Counted from the first letter of the stretch, positions 18,008 through 27,540 are shown. The stretch is 64,000 nt of DNA from Leptospira haakeii (GCF_002812045.1 NZ_NPEG01000001.1:496001-560000), one strand, 5' to 3'. Notes: generated by a model from the letters alone, not told the origin. Translations and numbers: made by a program.

Positions 18008-19693
18008 TTACATTGCTCCCAATAATTCCCTGAACTTATCTAAGGAATATCGAGCAGCAAAGTCTCCGAACCTTTCGTCCGGATTTCCTTCTTTTTTCCA
18101 AACTTCGAAAGCTTTCTCCAGTTGGACAGCAATGTCTGCGAATGGAACCTTCTTAGCAACATAGTCGCCCACTTTAGTTCCTTCCGGATTTCCTCCAAAG
18201 AATAAGGAATATTTTCCACCTGCTTGTTGACCAACGATACCAATTTCCGCAGAATAAGGTCTTGCACAACCGTTAGGACATCCAGTCATTCTCACGATAG
18301 GAGCTCTATCGTTCAGATCTAGTTTATCGATCACTTTTTGGATGGATTCCAATAGTTGAGGGAAAGTCCTTTCGGATTCTGTTAATGCTAATCCACAAGT
18401 AGGAAGTGCAGGACAAGCAAGTGCACGATCATATAAAGGTTTAGGAGAAGCAGGATTAATATTATATTCTTTTAATTTAGCTTCTAACTTCTCTTTATCT
18501 TCTTTTTTAATTCCCATCAAAACTAAGTCCTGATCCGCAGTTACCTGCACGTTCAGGTTAAAACCAGAAATGATATCTTTTAAAGCGGTCTTTAACGGCT
18601 TTTCAGGGAAATCTTTGATCCTTCCGGAAAGAGTGTGAAATCCTAATGCAAGAGTTCCGTCTGCTCTTTCTGTCCAGCCAAGATAGTTTGGAGTTTCCCA
18701 TTTCGGAAGTTTACGATCAATATCGAATTTTGCACCAGATCTACGTTCTACCTCTGAGCGGAACCATTCTACACCCTTCTCCGCTAAAACATATTTCAAA
18801 CGAGCATGTTTACGATTAGTACGATCTCCGAAATCTCTATGAGAAGTTACTATACCTTCTGCAACTGGAATCAGATCCTTTTCAGGGATCCAACCGAGCA
18901 AATCAGCGGCTCTAGGATAAGTCTCAGCTTTATTATGAGTCATTCCGAGTCCGCCACCAGCAAAAGCGAAATAACCGTCTATCTTACCATTCGCATCTAA
19001 AGTAGCTGCGAATCCCATATCATTTGTATAAAGATCTACTGAGTTATTTCCTGCAAGAGTAACCGCTATCTTGAACTTTCTAGGAAGATAAGTAGTTCCG
19101 TAAATTGGATCTGGCTCATCCTCTTTATTGAGTTGGTTCTCACCTAGCCATAGTTCTGCGTATGCGTTACTCTTGTATTTAAAATGATCGGATAATAATT
19201 GAGCGATCGGATCCAACTGAGTAAGCTCTTTATTTCCCCAAGGGTTCAAGGCTTGAGTCACGTTACGCACAACATCACCGCATGCTCCCATAGTGGAAAG
19301 ATTTACCTTATGGACTGCTTGCATGATCGGTTTCAGATCCTTAAGAAGGATCGTATGCATTTGGATGGATTGTCTAGTAGTTAAACGTAATGCACCACCA
19401 CCAAATTTATCTGCCAGGTCATCCCAAACCATATATTGGTCAGAAGTAAGTCTTCCACCCGGAATCCTTCCTCGGATCATAAAAGAAGTTGGGTTCTCTA
19501 TAAATTCGCCAGCATCGTCTTTTCTACGATCCCTGTCCTTTTGCTGGTACATTCCGTGGAATTTGATCAATTGTTTATCATCTTCCTCGAATCCATCTGC
19601 ACCCGTTTCGATAGCAGTACCGATTTTTCCTCTTAGTCCCCTAGAGGCGGTTTTTATATGCTCGACTTCGCTAAGTTCTTTTTGTTCTGACAT
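18008..19693 (-). CDS. cysI: Sulfite reductase hemoprotein (beta subunit)
   Basis: This enzyme reduces sulfite to sulfide using coupled siroheme and a 4Fe-4S cluster. The 561-residue length fits the CysI/nitrite-sulfite reductase family. The cluster ligands are visible as ACPALPTC and TGCPNGC (C-x5-C then C-x3-C) near residues 425-475. Upstream, TTRQSIQMH and ACGDVVRNV are family motifs. It is the last gene of the operon; the siroheme synthesis genes just before it provide its cofactor. No cysJ flavoprotein is next to it, so the electron donor (ferredoxin or a distant CysJ) must be elsewhere. A nitrite reductase is possible on sequence, but the cys neighbours argue for sulfite. Confidence 0.93.
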   Translation of the reverse strand: MSEQKELSEVEHIKTASRGLRGKIGTAIETGADGFEEDDKQLIKFHGMYQQKDRDRRKDDAGEFIENPTSFMIRGRIPGGRLTSDQYMVWDDLADKFGGGALRLTTRQSIQMHTILLKDLKPIMQAVHKVNLSTMGACGDVVRNVTQALNPWGNKELTQLDPIAQLLSDHFKYKSNAYAELWLGENQLNKEDEPDPIYGTTYLPRKFKIAVTLAGNNSVDLYTNDMGFAATLDANGKIDGYFAFAGGGLGMTHNKAETYPRAADLLGWIPEKDLIPVAEGIVTSHRDFGDRTNRKHARLKYVLAEKGVEWFRSEVERRSGAKFDIDRKLPKWETPNYLGWTERADGTLALGFHTLSGRIKDFPEKPLKTALKDIISGFNLNVQVTADQDLVLMGIKKEDKEKLEAKLKEYNINPASPKPLYDRALACPALPTCGLALTESERTFPQLLESIQKVIDKLDLNDRAPIVRMTGCPNGCARPYSAEIGIVGQQAGGKYSLFFGGNPEGTKVGDYVAKKVPFADIAVQLEKAFEVWKKEGNPDERFGDFAARYSLDKFRELLGAM

Positions 19694-19726
19694 CGATCGT
19701 ATTCGTCCTTTTGGATTATAGCTTTC

Positions 19727-20326
19727 CTATGATTTCGCATCTGTGGAGAGATATTTTTCTTTGAACTCTCCAAGAAGAAATTTGAGAGCCGCTTTTCTTT
19801 TTTCAGGATCTCCCAGTTTACTCTTACTTAAATTACGGATTTCTAATAAATTTTCTAATTCCGGATCATGATCCTTAGGGAGGATTTCTTCTAGAATGGT
19901 GCGGATGGTTCCTGCAAGTCCAGCGAACCCTCCTTGAGTGGAAACCGCCACACGGATCGGCCCCCTATCAAAATATGCGGATGAATAAAAATCACAAAGA
20001 GAAGGATCATCCGCACAATTGATCCAAATCTTTTTTTGTTTAGCATATTCAACCAAATCACGATTTGTCTGCCTATCGTTAGTAGCAGAATACACCAAAT
20101 CAAAACCATTTAAATCGGAAATCTGAACTTCTCTCGTTTCTATCTTTGCATCTTTAATGGACGAAAGCAAACGAACAGTTTCAGATTTAAACTCTTTAGA
20201 AATAACTGTGAGTGCGCAGCCGGTATCTTTCAGATGTTGTAATTTTTCGAGGGCGACATTTCCCCCGCCTACTACTAACACTTTTTTATTTTCTAATTTT
20301 ATAAAAACTGGAAGAAGTTGGTTCAT
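19727..20326 (-). CDS. Precorrin-2 dehydrogenase / sirohydrochlorin ferrochelatase (CysG N-terminal type)
   Basis: The product of 199 residues oxidises precorrin-2 to sirohydrochlorin with NAD+, and probably inserts iron to give siroheme. It starts with a Rossmann nucleotide motif, VVGGGNVALEKL, at about residue 15, and has the family stretch DRGPIRVAVSTQGGFAGLAG near residue 115. It corresponds to the N-terminal half of CysG; the methyltransferase half is the separate cobA just upstream. The start overlaps the cobA stop by four bases (ATGA). It precedes cysI by 33 bases. Confidence 0.9.
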   Translation of the reverse strand: MNQLLPVFIKLENKKVLVVGGGNVALEKLQHLKDTGCALTVISKEFKSETVRLLSSIKDAKIETREVQISDLNGFDLVYSATNDRQTNRDLVEYAKQKKIWINCADDPSLCDFYSSAYFDRGPIRVAVSTQGGFAGLAGTIRTILEEILPKDHDPELENLLEIRNLSKSKLGDPEKRKAALKFLLGEFKEKYLSTDAKS

Positions 20327-21102
20327 ACTCCTTCTCCTTGAGAAGCGAATCCTTGAAAGTCTAGTTCAGGGTTTTCGCCGATCAGATGTACAACAGGCCC
20401 TATATAAATAATCCCAGGTCCGGAACTTTGTTTGGATAAACCTTCTTCTATAATTCTGCCCAGGCTAGTTATAGTCGTCTTCTGATTTTTTAAACTCGCA
20501 TTCTCCACGAGAGCCACCGGAACAAGAGAAGAAGCTCCGTTATCGATCAAATTTTTAGAGATCTGCACAATGGAAGAAGTTCCCATAAATAGAGCGATTG
20601 TTCCCTTAAACTCAGCGAACCATTTCCAATCAGTATCTTCTTGTAAGACAGTGTGACCATCCATGATCAGGACTTGTCTGGACAATCCTCTATGAGTTAA
20701 AGGAAAACCTGCACCTGAAGACCCGGCACTTAATGCGCTTACTCCAGGAATGATTTCATATGGAATTTTATGTTTTCTTAAAGTGAGTAATTCTTCTCCA
20801 CCTCTACCGAATACGAAAGGATCTCCTCCTTTCAAACGTACTACGGTTTTACCTTGTAGAGAATATCGAACGATCAGATCTTGGATCTCTTCTTGGGTTG
20901 CGGAATGTTGTCCTGCCCTTTTACCCACATAATGAACGATCGAAGAAGAAGGAAAAAATTCCAAAAAGGAAGAATCTAATAAAGCGTCGTACAGAATTAC
21001 TTCCGCTTTTTCTAATATTCTCAGGGCTTTTAAAGTCATTAGTTCCGGGTTTCCGGGACCTGCACCCACCAAATATACTTTTCCCACTTCGGTATTCATC
21101 AA
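20323..21102 (-). CDS. cobA: Uroporphyrinogen-III C-methyltransferase
   Basis: This enzyme methylates uroporphyrinogen III twice with S-adenosylmethionine to give precorrin-2, the branch point to siroheme and cobalamin. The 259-residue protein shows VYLVGAGPGNPELMTLKA at the N-terminus, RLKGGDPFVFGRGGEE near residue 95 and PGVSALSAGSSGAGFPLTHR near 120, all family signatures. It lies between cysN and the precorrin-2 dehydrogenase, with a 6-base gap on one side and a 4-base overlap on the other. Placement in the cys operon ties its expression to siroheme demand. Confidence 0.95.
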   Translation of the reverse strand: MMNTEVGKVYLVGAGPGNPELMTLKALRILEKAEVILYDALLDSSFLEFFPSSSIVHYVGKRAGQHSATQEEIQDLIVRYSLQGKTVVRLKGGDPFVFGRGGEELLTLRKHKIPYEIIPGVSALSAGSSGAGFPLTHRGLSRQVLIMDGHTVLQEDTDWKWFAEFKGTIALFMGTSSIVQISKNLIDNGASSLVPVALVENASLKNQKTTITSLGRIIEEGLSKQSSGPGIIYIGPVVHLIGENPELDFQGFASQGEGV

Positions 21103-21108
21103 ATTAGA

Positions 21109-22350
21109 TCAGTAAGCTCCTACGATCATTCCGGCACCTACGGTATTGTTCGTACCCTCATCCACCAAAACAAAACTTCCCGTTCCGCGATTTTCGGAAT
21201 AACCATCAAATGCGATAGGTTTCGCGGTTCTGATCTTGATCCTTCCGATCTCATTCAAAGCAAGCTGAGAAGATTCTAATTTTTCGTGGGTTTGGATATC
21301 AATCCTAAAGGAAATTTCCTTAACTGCGGATTTTACGGAACCTGTGGTTTGTCTTAAAAGATATTTATTTCCTGGTACCAAAGACTTTGCATCCATCCAA
21401 CAAAGTTCCGCTTCCAGATCTTGGGAAACGGTAGGTTGGTGTTTATCAATTACGATCATATCCCCGCGACTAATATCGATTTCGTCTTCCAAAAGGATAG
21501 TAACGGACATTGGGGCAAAAGCCTCTTCTACTTCGCTTTCATATGTATTGATCGATTTGATCTTTGAACGTAATCCGCTAGGAAGAACTACTATATCGTC
21601 TCCCTTTTTGAAAACGCCACTTCTGACCTGGCCTGCATATCCCCTGTAATCATGGTGCTCTTCTGTTTGAGGACGGATCACATATTGAACCGGAAATCTA
21701 GGCTCATGTTTGGTCTCATCCACCTCAATTTCCAGATCCTCTAGATAACCCAGAAGAGTTTTGCCTTTCCACCAAGTCATGTTTGGAGAAGCATCTACAA
21801 CATTGTCTCCATTTAAAGCGGAAATCGGTATGAATTCCAACCCTTTAAAATCCAGATCAGAAGCGAAGTTTTTATAATCTTCTACAATCTCTTCAAAACG
21901 TTCTTTGGAAAAATCCACTAAGTCCATTTTATTCACGCAGATAACTACATGAGGGATTTTTAATAGAGAAGCTATATAAGAATGTCTGTAAGTTTGTTCG
22001 ATCACTCCCTTACGAGAATCGATCAAAATGATCGCAAGCTCGGAATTGGAAGCACCGGTTACCATATTTCGAGTGTATTGGATATGTCCCGGGGCATCCG
22101 CAATGATAAACTTTCTTTTAGGTGTGGAGAAATACTTATAAGCAACGTCGATCGTGATCCCTTGCTCTCTCTCCGCTTTTAGCCCATCCGTAAGAAGAGC
22201 CAAATTGATCTGACCGTTCACTTGGCCTGTTTTTTCTATAGCTTCTAACTGGTCTTGGAATACGGATTTGCTATCGTACAAAAGACGACCGATCAACGTG
22301 GATTTCCCGTCGTCTACACTTCCCGCAGTAATAAAACGTAATAAGTCCAT
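21109..22350 (-). CDS. cysN: Sulfate adenylyltransferase subunit 1 (GTPase)
   Basis: CysN is the GTPase subunit that drives CysD to activate sulfate to APS. The 413-residue protein has the G motifs GSVDDGKSTL, DAPGHIQYTRNM and NKMDLVDF, and C-terminal beta-barrel domains of the EF-Tu type. The length ends after the barrels, so there is no fused APS kinase (CysC) domain as in NodQ-type proteins. It starts at the last base of the cysD stop and sits 6 bases ahead of cobA. Confidence 0.95.
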   Translation of the reverse strand: MDLLRFITAGSVDDGKSTLIGRLLYDSKSVFQDQLEAIEKTGQVNGQINLALLTDGLKAEREQGITIDVAYKYFSTPKRKFIIADAPGHIQYTRNMVTGASNSELAIILIDSRKGVIEQTYRHSYIASLLKIPHVVICVNKMDLVDFSKERFEEIVEDYKNFASDLDFKGLEFIPISALNGDNVVDASPNMTWWKGKTLLGYLEDLEIEVDETKHEPRFPVQYVIRPQTEEHHDYRGYAGQVRSGVFKKGDDIVVLPSGLRSKIKSINTYESEVEEAFAPMSVTILLEDEIDISRGDMIVIDKHQPTVSQDLEAELCWMDAKSLVPGNKYLLRQTTGSVKSAVKEISFRIDIQTHEKLESSQLALNEIGRIKIRTAKPIAFDGYSENRGTGSFVLVDEGTNNTVGAGMIVGAY

Positions 22351-23258
22351 CAGAAGTAACCACCTCTTTTACGTTCTTCCATTGCAGCTTCAGAACGTTT
22401 ATCATCTAATCTGGATCCTCTTTCCGTAGTTCTAGAAGTTTGGATCTCACGAATAATATCATCTAAGGAATTTGCTTCAGATTCAACTGCTGCAGTGCAA
22501 GTCATATCACCCACAGTCCTAAATCGTACAGTTTTCTCTTCTACCTTGTCGGAAGAATCCAAAGTCACGAATTCTGAAACAGGGAATACCACATTCTCTC
22601 TCCAGACGATTTGTCTTCTATGAGAAAAATATAATGAAGGAAGCGGGATATTTTCGGACTTAATATATTCCCAAACATCCAGCTCGGTCCAGTTACTGAT
22701 AGGAAAGACTCTTACGTTCTCCCCTACATGGATCTTTCCGTTATAAATATTCCAAAGTTCCGGTCTTTGCAGTTTAGGATCCCAGCTTCCGAATTCGTCA
22801 CGCACGGAAAACACTCTTTCCTTAGCACGTGCCTTTTCTTCGTCCCTTCTTGCTCCGCCTATACAAGCATCAAATTTGAATTCTTCGATCGTATCTAATA
22901 GTGTAACTGTTTGGATTGCATTCCTGCTTGGGAATTTCCCTTTTTCTTCTACGGCTTTTCCTTGGTCGATGGAATCCTGAACGTATCTAACGATCAGTTT
23001 TTCCCCGATACGGTTCGCAAGATCATCACGAAATTGTAATGCTTCCGGAAAGTTATGGCCCGTATCAATATGCACTAAAGGAAATGGGAATTTTCCCGGA
23101 CGGAAAGCTTTTAGTGCGAGATGCACCAAAGTGATTGAATCCTTTCCTCCTGAAAATAAAAGCGCAGGTCTTTCAAATTGGGCGGCAACTTCCCTAAGTA
23201 TATAAATGGATTCCGCCTCTAGTTGTTGGAGATGCGACAATCGAGTTCTAGTCGTCAT
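22350..23258 (-). CDS. cysD: Sulfate adenylyltransferase subunit 2
   Basis: CysD transfers AMP from ATP to sulfate, forming APS with help from CysN. I use the ATG at 23258 (302 residues), which overlaps the cysH stop as ATGA; a longer upstream reading would overlap cysH heavily. The PP-loop motif LLFSGGKDSITLVHLALKAF is at about residue 30. ISNWTELDVWEYI and the C-terminal EAAMEERKRGGYF are typical of CysD, whose usual length is near 300. Confidence 0.96.
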   Translation of the reverse strand: MTTRTRLSHLQQLEAESIYILREVAAQFERPALLFSGGKDSITLVHLALKAFRPGKFPFPLVHIDTGHNFPEALQFRDDLANRIGEKLIVRYVQDSIDQGKAVEEKGKFPSRNAIQTVTLLDTIEEFKFDACIGGARRDEEKARAKERVFSVRDEFGSWDPKLQRPELWNIYNGKIHVGENVRVFPISNWTELDVWEYIKSENIPLPSLYFSHRRQIVWRENVVFPVSEFVTLDSSDKVEEKTVRFRTVGDMTCTAAVESEANSLDDIIREIQTSRTTERGSRLDDKRSEAAMEERKRGGYF

Positions 23259-23986
23259 ACTTCTGATCCTTTTTTTCTTACCAGTTTTCCATCCACCCAA
23301 TGCAATCCGCATTCTTTCGTGGATTCATTTTCCCACCACCAACGGCCGGCCCTAAAATCTTCGCCTGCCATGACCGCTCTTGTACAAGGAGCGCATCCGA
23401 TGCTGGGATATCCCTTATCATGGAGAGGATTGTACGGAATATGTTTATCTTGGACGTACTGTTGTACTTTCTCCCAAGACCAATCCAGGATAGGATGGAA
23501 TTTCAAAATATCCCTTCCGGTATCCAACTCCACTTTGGTTAAATTTTCTCTGGAACCGGATTGATCGTTACGAATTCCGGTGATCCAAATTTTAGCTCCC
23601 TCTAAAGCTCTGTTCAAAGGGATAACTTTGCGAATATGACAACATTCTTTTCTATTTTCTATAGAATCGTAGAAGGAATCGGGGCCCTTCTCATTGATCA
23701 GATCTTCTACCGCTTGTGCATCCGGGAAGAATGTTTGGATTCGTTTACCATACATTCCATTCGTACGTTTATGAAGTTCGTAAGTTTCAGTGAACAATCT
23801 GCCAGTATCCAATGTAAAGATACGAATGTCCAAATTTTGGGAATAGATTGCGTGAGTGATTACCTGATCTTCTAAGCCAAAGCTTGTGGAGAACACCGCC
23901 TGATCAGGAAAATCCTGGGAGATTTTCGCCAAAGAATCTTCTAAGCTCAGGCCTTTTAATTTTGCTTCCAGATCGGATGGACTCAT
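23255..23986 (-). CDS. cysH: Adenylylsulfate (APS) reductase, assimilatory
   Basis: The protein of 243 residues reduces activated sulfate to sulfite with thioredoxin. It carries the paired cysteines of the 4Fe-4S cluster, CCHIRK near residue 135 and CAPC near 220, and the catalytic Cys in the C-terminal ECGLH motif. The cluster cysteines mark enzymes that act on APS; the absence of cysC in this operon agrees. FSTSFGLEDQ near the start is the P-loop-like substrate loop. It is the first gene of the operon, with a long upstream region containing three TATATTGG copies. Confidence 0.93.
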   Translation of the reverse strand: MSPSDLEAKLKGLSLEDSLAKISQDFPDQAVFSTSFGLEDQVITHAIYSQNLDIRIFTLDTGRLFTETYELHKRTNGMYGKRIQTFFPDAQAVEDLINEKGPDSFYDSIENRKECCHIRKVIPLNRALEGAKIWITGIRNDQSGSRENLTKVELDTGRDILKFHPILDWSWEKVQQYVQDKHIPYNPLHDKGYPSIGCAPCTRAVMAGEDFRAGRWWWENESTKECGLHWVDGKLVRKKGSEV

Positions 23987-24002
23987 CGAAATCGAACCTT
24001 TT

Positions 24003-24065
24003 TATATTGGACGTGCCCGAATTAAGGCTGACCAATATAATGTACCAAAGTTTTATATATTGGAC
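24003..24065 (-). promoter_or_regulatory. Candidate operator region of the cys operon (three TATATTGG copies)
   Basis: TATATTGG occurs at 24003-24010 and 24056-24063 and as its complement CCAATATA at 24032-24039, all within 80 bases upstream of the cysH start. Both forward copies continue as TATATTGGAC. The first and second copies form an inverted repeat. This arrangement suggests binding sites for a dimeric regulator of sulfur assimilation; the regulator is unknown. No SAM riboswitch fold was recognised. Confidence 0.4.
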
Positions 24066-24588
24066 TATTTGTAAAGTATAGTTGATGCTATATTACAAGG
24101 ATCCCACCAAAGCCGGTACAGAATAGAGAATTTTTAAAGAATATAGAAATTCTCCGATTTACTTCGAGAATCTTATATCTCTGCCGAATTTACTGCCTAT
24201 TTTAAATGATAGAGGATCCAACTTTCAGTTATGTCGCAAAAACTATGACCATCCCTAACGAATTCAATTCAGCTACAATCGCATCTTGAAATAATTTATT
24301 TCCAAAATTCAAAAACTTATAATCGGACATTGTATACTCTTTCAAAAAACTTAACGATCGATTTACAAAGCACGTCTAACTCCTCGTATTCGATTGAGAC
24401 TGAGTCGCTTGTCTTTTTATAGGATTTGTTCAATTTAAAACTTAGAAGAATGAATTAGAATCAATCTTAATCACGACTGAACATCGGTCTAATATTCATT
24501 TTTTATAACTTTCTGTTTAGTCGTTGAGAAAGTATAACATATTTGGTGTAATTGACGGATTACATATCCTTAGGAATTTTGGATAAAG
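24066..24588. other. Long AT-rich intergenic region with possible gene remnant
   Basis: Between the cysH upstream sites and the sulfatase gene there is about 520 bases without a convincing gene. Two short minus-strand frames adjoin: 24317-24433 (38 residues from a TTG, containing SVSIEYEELDVLCKSIVKFF) and 24229-24330 (33 residues from an ATG, ending GMVIVFAT). They overlap in different frames and have coding-like composition, so they may be remains of a frameshifted gene. The rest should contain the promoter of the downstream sulfatase gene; I see no clear consensus. Confidence 0.3.
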
Positions 24589-26556
24589 ATGGGAACTATA
24601 AATAAAAAAAATATACTAGAGACATTCTCCCGTTATTCCGTTTGGGTTCTGCCAGCAGTAATACTAATTTCAGACATCATTGTCAGAGATGAAATATTAC
24701 CAACATTCAAACCCTTACAATGGATGTTTTATTTTCTCTCATTCATTTATTCACTGATTTTATATTCTGCAGTGATCATTCTACTGAGAATATTATACCT
24801 GCAAAAATCTAAGATAGCATACTATATCGTATTCTTTCTGATCTTATCTTTTTATACAGGAACATTACTAGGTTCTTATGGATACTATGCGTATACCGGG
24901 ATCATGCCCAACTTCTTCGTGTTCTCTTTTATATTTCATGAACCTTTGAATAGTTGGACAATCGTAGAAGGCGGATTTACTAAATCCTCTTTAGTTTTCG
25001 GACTTCTTTCCTTTAGTATATTAGGAATATCTCTCTGGTTCACTACAATCAAAGAACCTATAAAATACAGATTCCAAACTCCGGTAAGAATCGGAGTAGT
25101 GATCGTATTTTTAGCGATCAGCGGGTTCTTACATAATAATACTAGATTTAATGACCAAGTATATGTTTCAGATACCAACACGATCGCATTCGTTTGGAGA
25201 AACCTATATAATCATCTAACAGGAGATAGTTTAGGTTCCGCAGGATTACAATCCAGGAACAAACCTAGGCTTCCTCAGATTAATTCCAATCCTGGATTCA
25301 ATGTTCTATTTGTAATAACGGAAAGTTTGAGAAAAGGAAGTTTAGGAGTATACGGTTACGAAAGAAACACTACCCCTTTCATGTCTAAATTTGCTCAAAC
25401 AGCGGATCGCAGTCAGTATTTCTTATTCAAAAAAGCGTATTCAAATTCAAGTTCTACTCTTCTTTCTTTTCCGAGTATACTAACCGGTGTTTCTCCTTCT
25501 CAACCTGTTCCGATGACTCATACTTATCCGTTATTCTGGGAGTATGGAAAATCTGCAGGACTTTCTACATTCTATATCACTAGCCATAATTTGCAGTGGA
25601 ATAACTTCGAAGGATTTTTCAAAAACTCAGGGATTGATTTTCTTTGGGATAAAGAAAAAAGCGGTCTAAAAGTATTCAATGATATCGGGATCGATGATAG
25701 AGAAACCGTAAAAGAATTCAAAAGTTATCTTACTGGATTTAAGACCTCAGGCAAAAGATTCGCGGGAGTTTTACACTTCAATACGAATCATTTCCCTTAT
25801 ATAGTACCGGAAGAATCCAAATTTTTCGCAGTGGATTCAGTTCCAGATCAGTACGATAATTCTGTTCGTCACATGGACAGTCTTTTGGAAGAAGTTTACA
25901 CTTACCTGAAAAAAGAAGGATTCTTAGAGAATACTGTGGTGATTTTCACTTCCGATCATGGGGAATCTCTTTTTGAGCATGATTACCTAGGGCATATTGA
26001 CAGCAACTATGTGGAAACAATTGCTATCCCTATGTTGGTTTATATTCCGAATTCTCTTAAAGAATCCGTGAATCTACAAGCGATCAGAAGAAACACGGAT
26101 AGACCTGTTGCAAATACAGATCTAATCCCAACGTTCATAGATATTTTAAATCTAGAGAACAATCCTGCAATCAAAAGGTATTCTACAAATCTGGAAGGTA
26201 AATCCTTACTCAGAGATATTTACGGAGACCGTAGAATCATCATCACCAATAATAATGAAATCTCTTTGTATAAGGTTGGGATCAGCTATATTAAGGGAAA
26301 TTATCATTATATAATGAATCTAAATTCTAATCCTTCTAAAGAACGCCTATTTGACCTTTCTAAAGATCCGAAAGAGTTAAAAGATCTTTGGACAGATGTA
26401 AGTGAAGAGAATAAGATCCATTTTAGAGAATTAGTAAAAGATTGCGGTGTCTGTGTGGAATTATTTACGTCCCAAGGTCTACCTTACCAAACATCGAAAG
26501 AAAATCTGGAAACTGCAGAACTAAAAAGAAATTCTCTGAAGCCGACAGCTTTCTGA
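24589..26556 (+). CDS. LTA-synthase-like / phosphoethanolamine-transferase-like sulfatase-fold membrane protein
   Basis: This 655-residue protein has about five membrane helices in the first 210 residues and then an alkaline-phosphatase/sulfatase-fold domain facing the periplasm. Motifs are FNVLFVITESLRKGSLGVYG near residue 240, the nucleophile region NSSSTLLSFPSILTG near 290, and TSDHGESLFEHDYLGH near 465. Relatives transfer phosphoglycerol or phosphoethanolamine onto glycans or lipid A, so a role in envelope modification is likely. The exact donor is unknown. The gene is convergent with and abuts the acyltransferase gene; no terminator fits between them. Confidence 0.82.
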   Translation: MGTINKKNILETFSRYSVWVLPAVILISDIIVRDEILPTFKPLQWMFYFLSFIYSLILYSAVIILLRILYLQKSKIAYYIVFFLILSFYTGTLLGSYGYYAYTGIMPNFFVFSFIFHEPLNSWTIVEGGFTKSSLVFGLLSFSILGISLWFTTIKEPIKYRFQTPVRIGVVIVFLAISGFLHNNTRFNDQVYVSDTNTIAFVWRNLYNHLTGDSLGSAGLQSRNKPRLPQINSNPGFNVLFVITESLRKGSLGVYGYERNTTPFMSKFAQTADRSQYFLFKKAYSNSSSTLLSFPSILTGVSPSQPVPMTHTYPLFWEYGKSAGLSTFYITSHNLQWNNFEGFFKNSGIDFLWDKEKSGLKVFNDIGIDDRETVKEFKSYLTGFKTSGKRFAGVLHFNTNHFPYIVPEESKFFAVDSVPDQYDNSVRHMDSLLEEVYTYLKKEGFLENTVVIFTSDHGESLFEHDYLGHIDSNYVETIAIPMLVYIPNSLKESVNLQAIRRNTDRPVANTDLIPTFIDILNLENNPAIKRYSTNLEGKSLLRDIYGDRRIIITNNNEISLYKVGISYIKGNYHYIMNLNSNPSKERLFDLSKDPKELKDLWTDVSEENKIHFRELVKDCGVCVELFTSQGLPYQTSKENLETAELKRNSLKPTAF

Positions 26557-27540
26557 TCAAACCTTAGATTTTTCGGAAGAAGATTTAAATTCTTTCCAGA
26601 ACTTGTCTAGTTCTTCTCTATTTTCAGGTTTGGTATGCCAACGTCTATGCAACCAGAAATAATCACCTGGATGTTTATACACTTCTTCTTCTAAACGTTT
26701 TACCCATTTGTAAGTGAATTCTCTCTCCCATAGTTCCGGGTCCTTTCGAGGGTCCAGATCAGGTCTTTCGAATTCTTCTACATGAAAATATAATTTTCCG
26801 GTTTCATCGTACCAACTGCTGCAGAATAAGATGGGAACATCAGTCATTCTAGAAAATGTTGCAGGTCCTAAAAATGTAGAAGCCATATTTCCTAAAAAAG
26901 GAAAGAAGGAGCCTGTAGTACCTGCATCCTGATCCGATATAAAGGCGACTAACTTTCCTTGTTTCAATAAAGTCAGCGCCTTTCTTGGACTTTCATCCGT
27001 GTAGACTAATTTAATTCTTTGGGAAGCTCTGTTCTTTTCGATCCAAGCGTTGGACCAAGGATTGGATTGTCTTTTAGCGAATACATATAGATCATTTTTA
27101 GGAGCAGTGTAACAAATTGAAACTCCCATAGTTTCCCAGTTCCCCAAATGGCCTAAAACCAAGATCCCGCCCTTCCCAAATAAACGAGTATGAGTTTCTT
27201 TATCCGGTAAGAAGGTCACCCATTTATCTATAAACTTTTTATTCATTCTGGGTTCTTCACAGAACTCATTAGCCATATGAGATAAATTTCTAAGATTATG
27301 AAGAATATACTTTTGTATCTCAGATTCAGATGTTTGAGGAAAAGCGGTTCGTATATGCCTTTCGATCCTTTTTTTAGTGGCCCCTGTCGTTTTTGCCAAG
27401 AACCGAATGATATGGAATAGGATCTTTCCTCTAAGAATATATGGGAAAATGGAAAGAGTTCCTACCAGTATCCTCGCAAATACGTACTGCAGGAATTTTT
27501 TGACTTTTTGTCTTTCACTTCTGGGTTTAGGATTCGCCAT
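26557..27540 (-). CDS. LpxL/HtrB-family lysophospholipid (lipid A) acyltransferase
   Basis: The ATG at 27540 gives 327 residues beginning in a basic stretch followed by one membrane anchor; a TTG at 27612 would add 24 residues. The catalytic HX4E motif is HLGNWE near residue 130. Downstream are AFISDQDAG, FPFLG and the late PGDYFWLHRRWHTKP, all typical of the secondary lipid A acyltransferases. It probably adds an acyl chain to lipid A or a related lipid at the inner membrane. It faces the neighbouring sulfatase gene end to end. Confidence 0.9.
   Translation of the reverse strand: MANPKPRSERQKVKKFLQYVFARILVGTLSIFPYILRGKILFHIIRFLAKTTGATKKRIERHIRTAFPQTSESEIQKYILHNLRNLSHMANEFCEEPRMNKKFIDKWVTFLPDKETHTRLFGKGGILVLGHLGNWETMGVSICYTAPKNDLYVFAKRQSNPWSNAWIEKNRASQRIKLVYTDESPRKALTLLKQGKLVAFISDQDAGTTGSFFPFLGNMASTFLGPATFSRMTDVPILFCSSWYDETGKLYFHVEEFERPDLDPRKDPELWEREFTYKWVKRLEEEVYKHPGDYFWLHRRWHTKPENREELDKFWKEFKSSSEKSKV

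Noticed and set aside
19293..19721. 142-residue plus-strand frame
   Set aside because: It lies fully antisense to cysI, has no ribosome site, and its sequence is a typical shadow of a conserved gene.
23987..24120. SAM riboswitch upstream of cysH
   Set aside because: No matching helix set was seen; the region instead holds short TATATTGG repeats.
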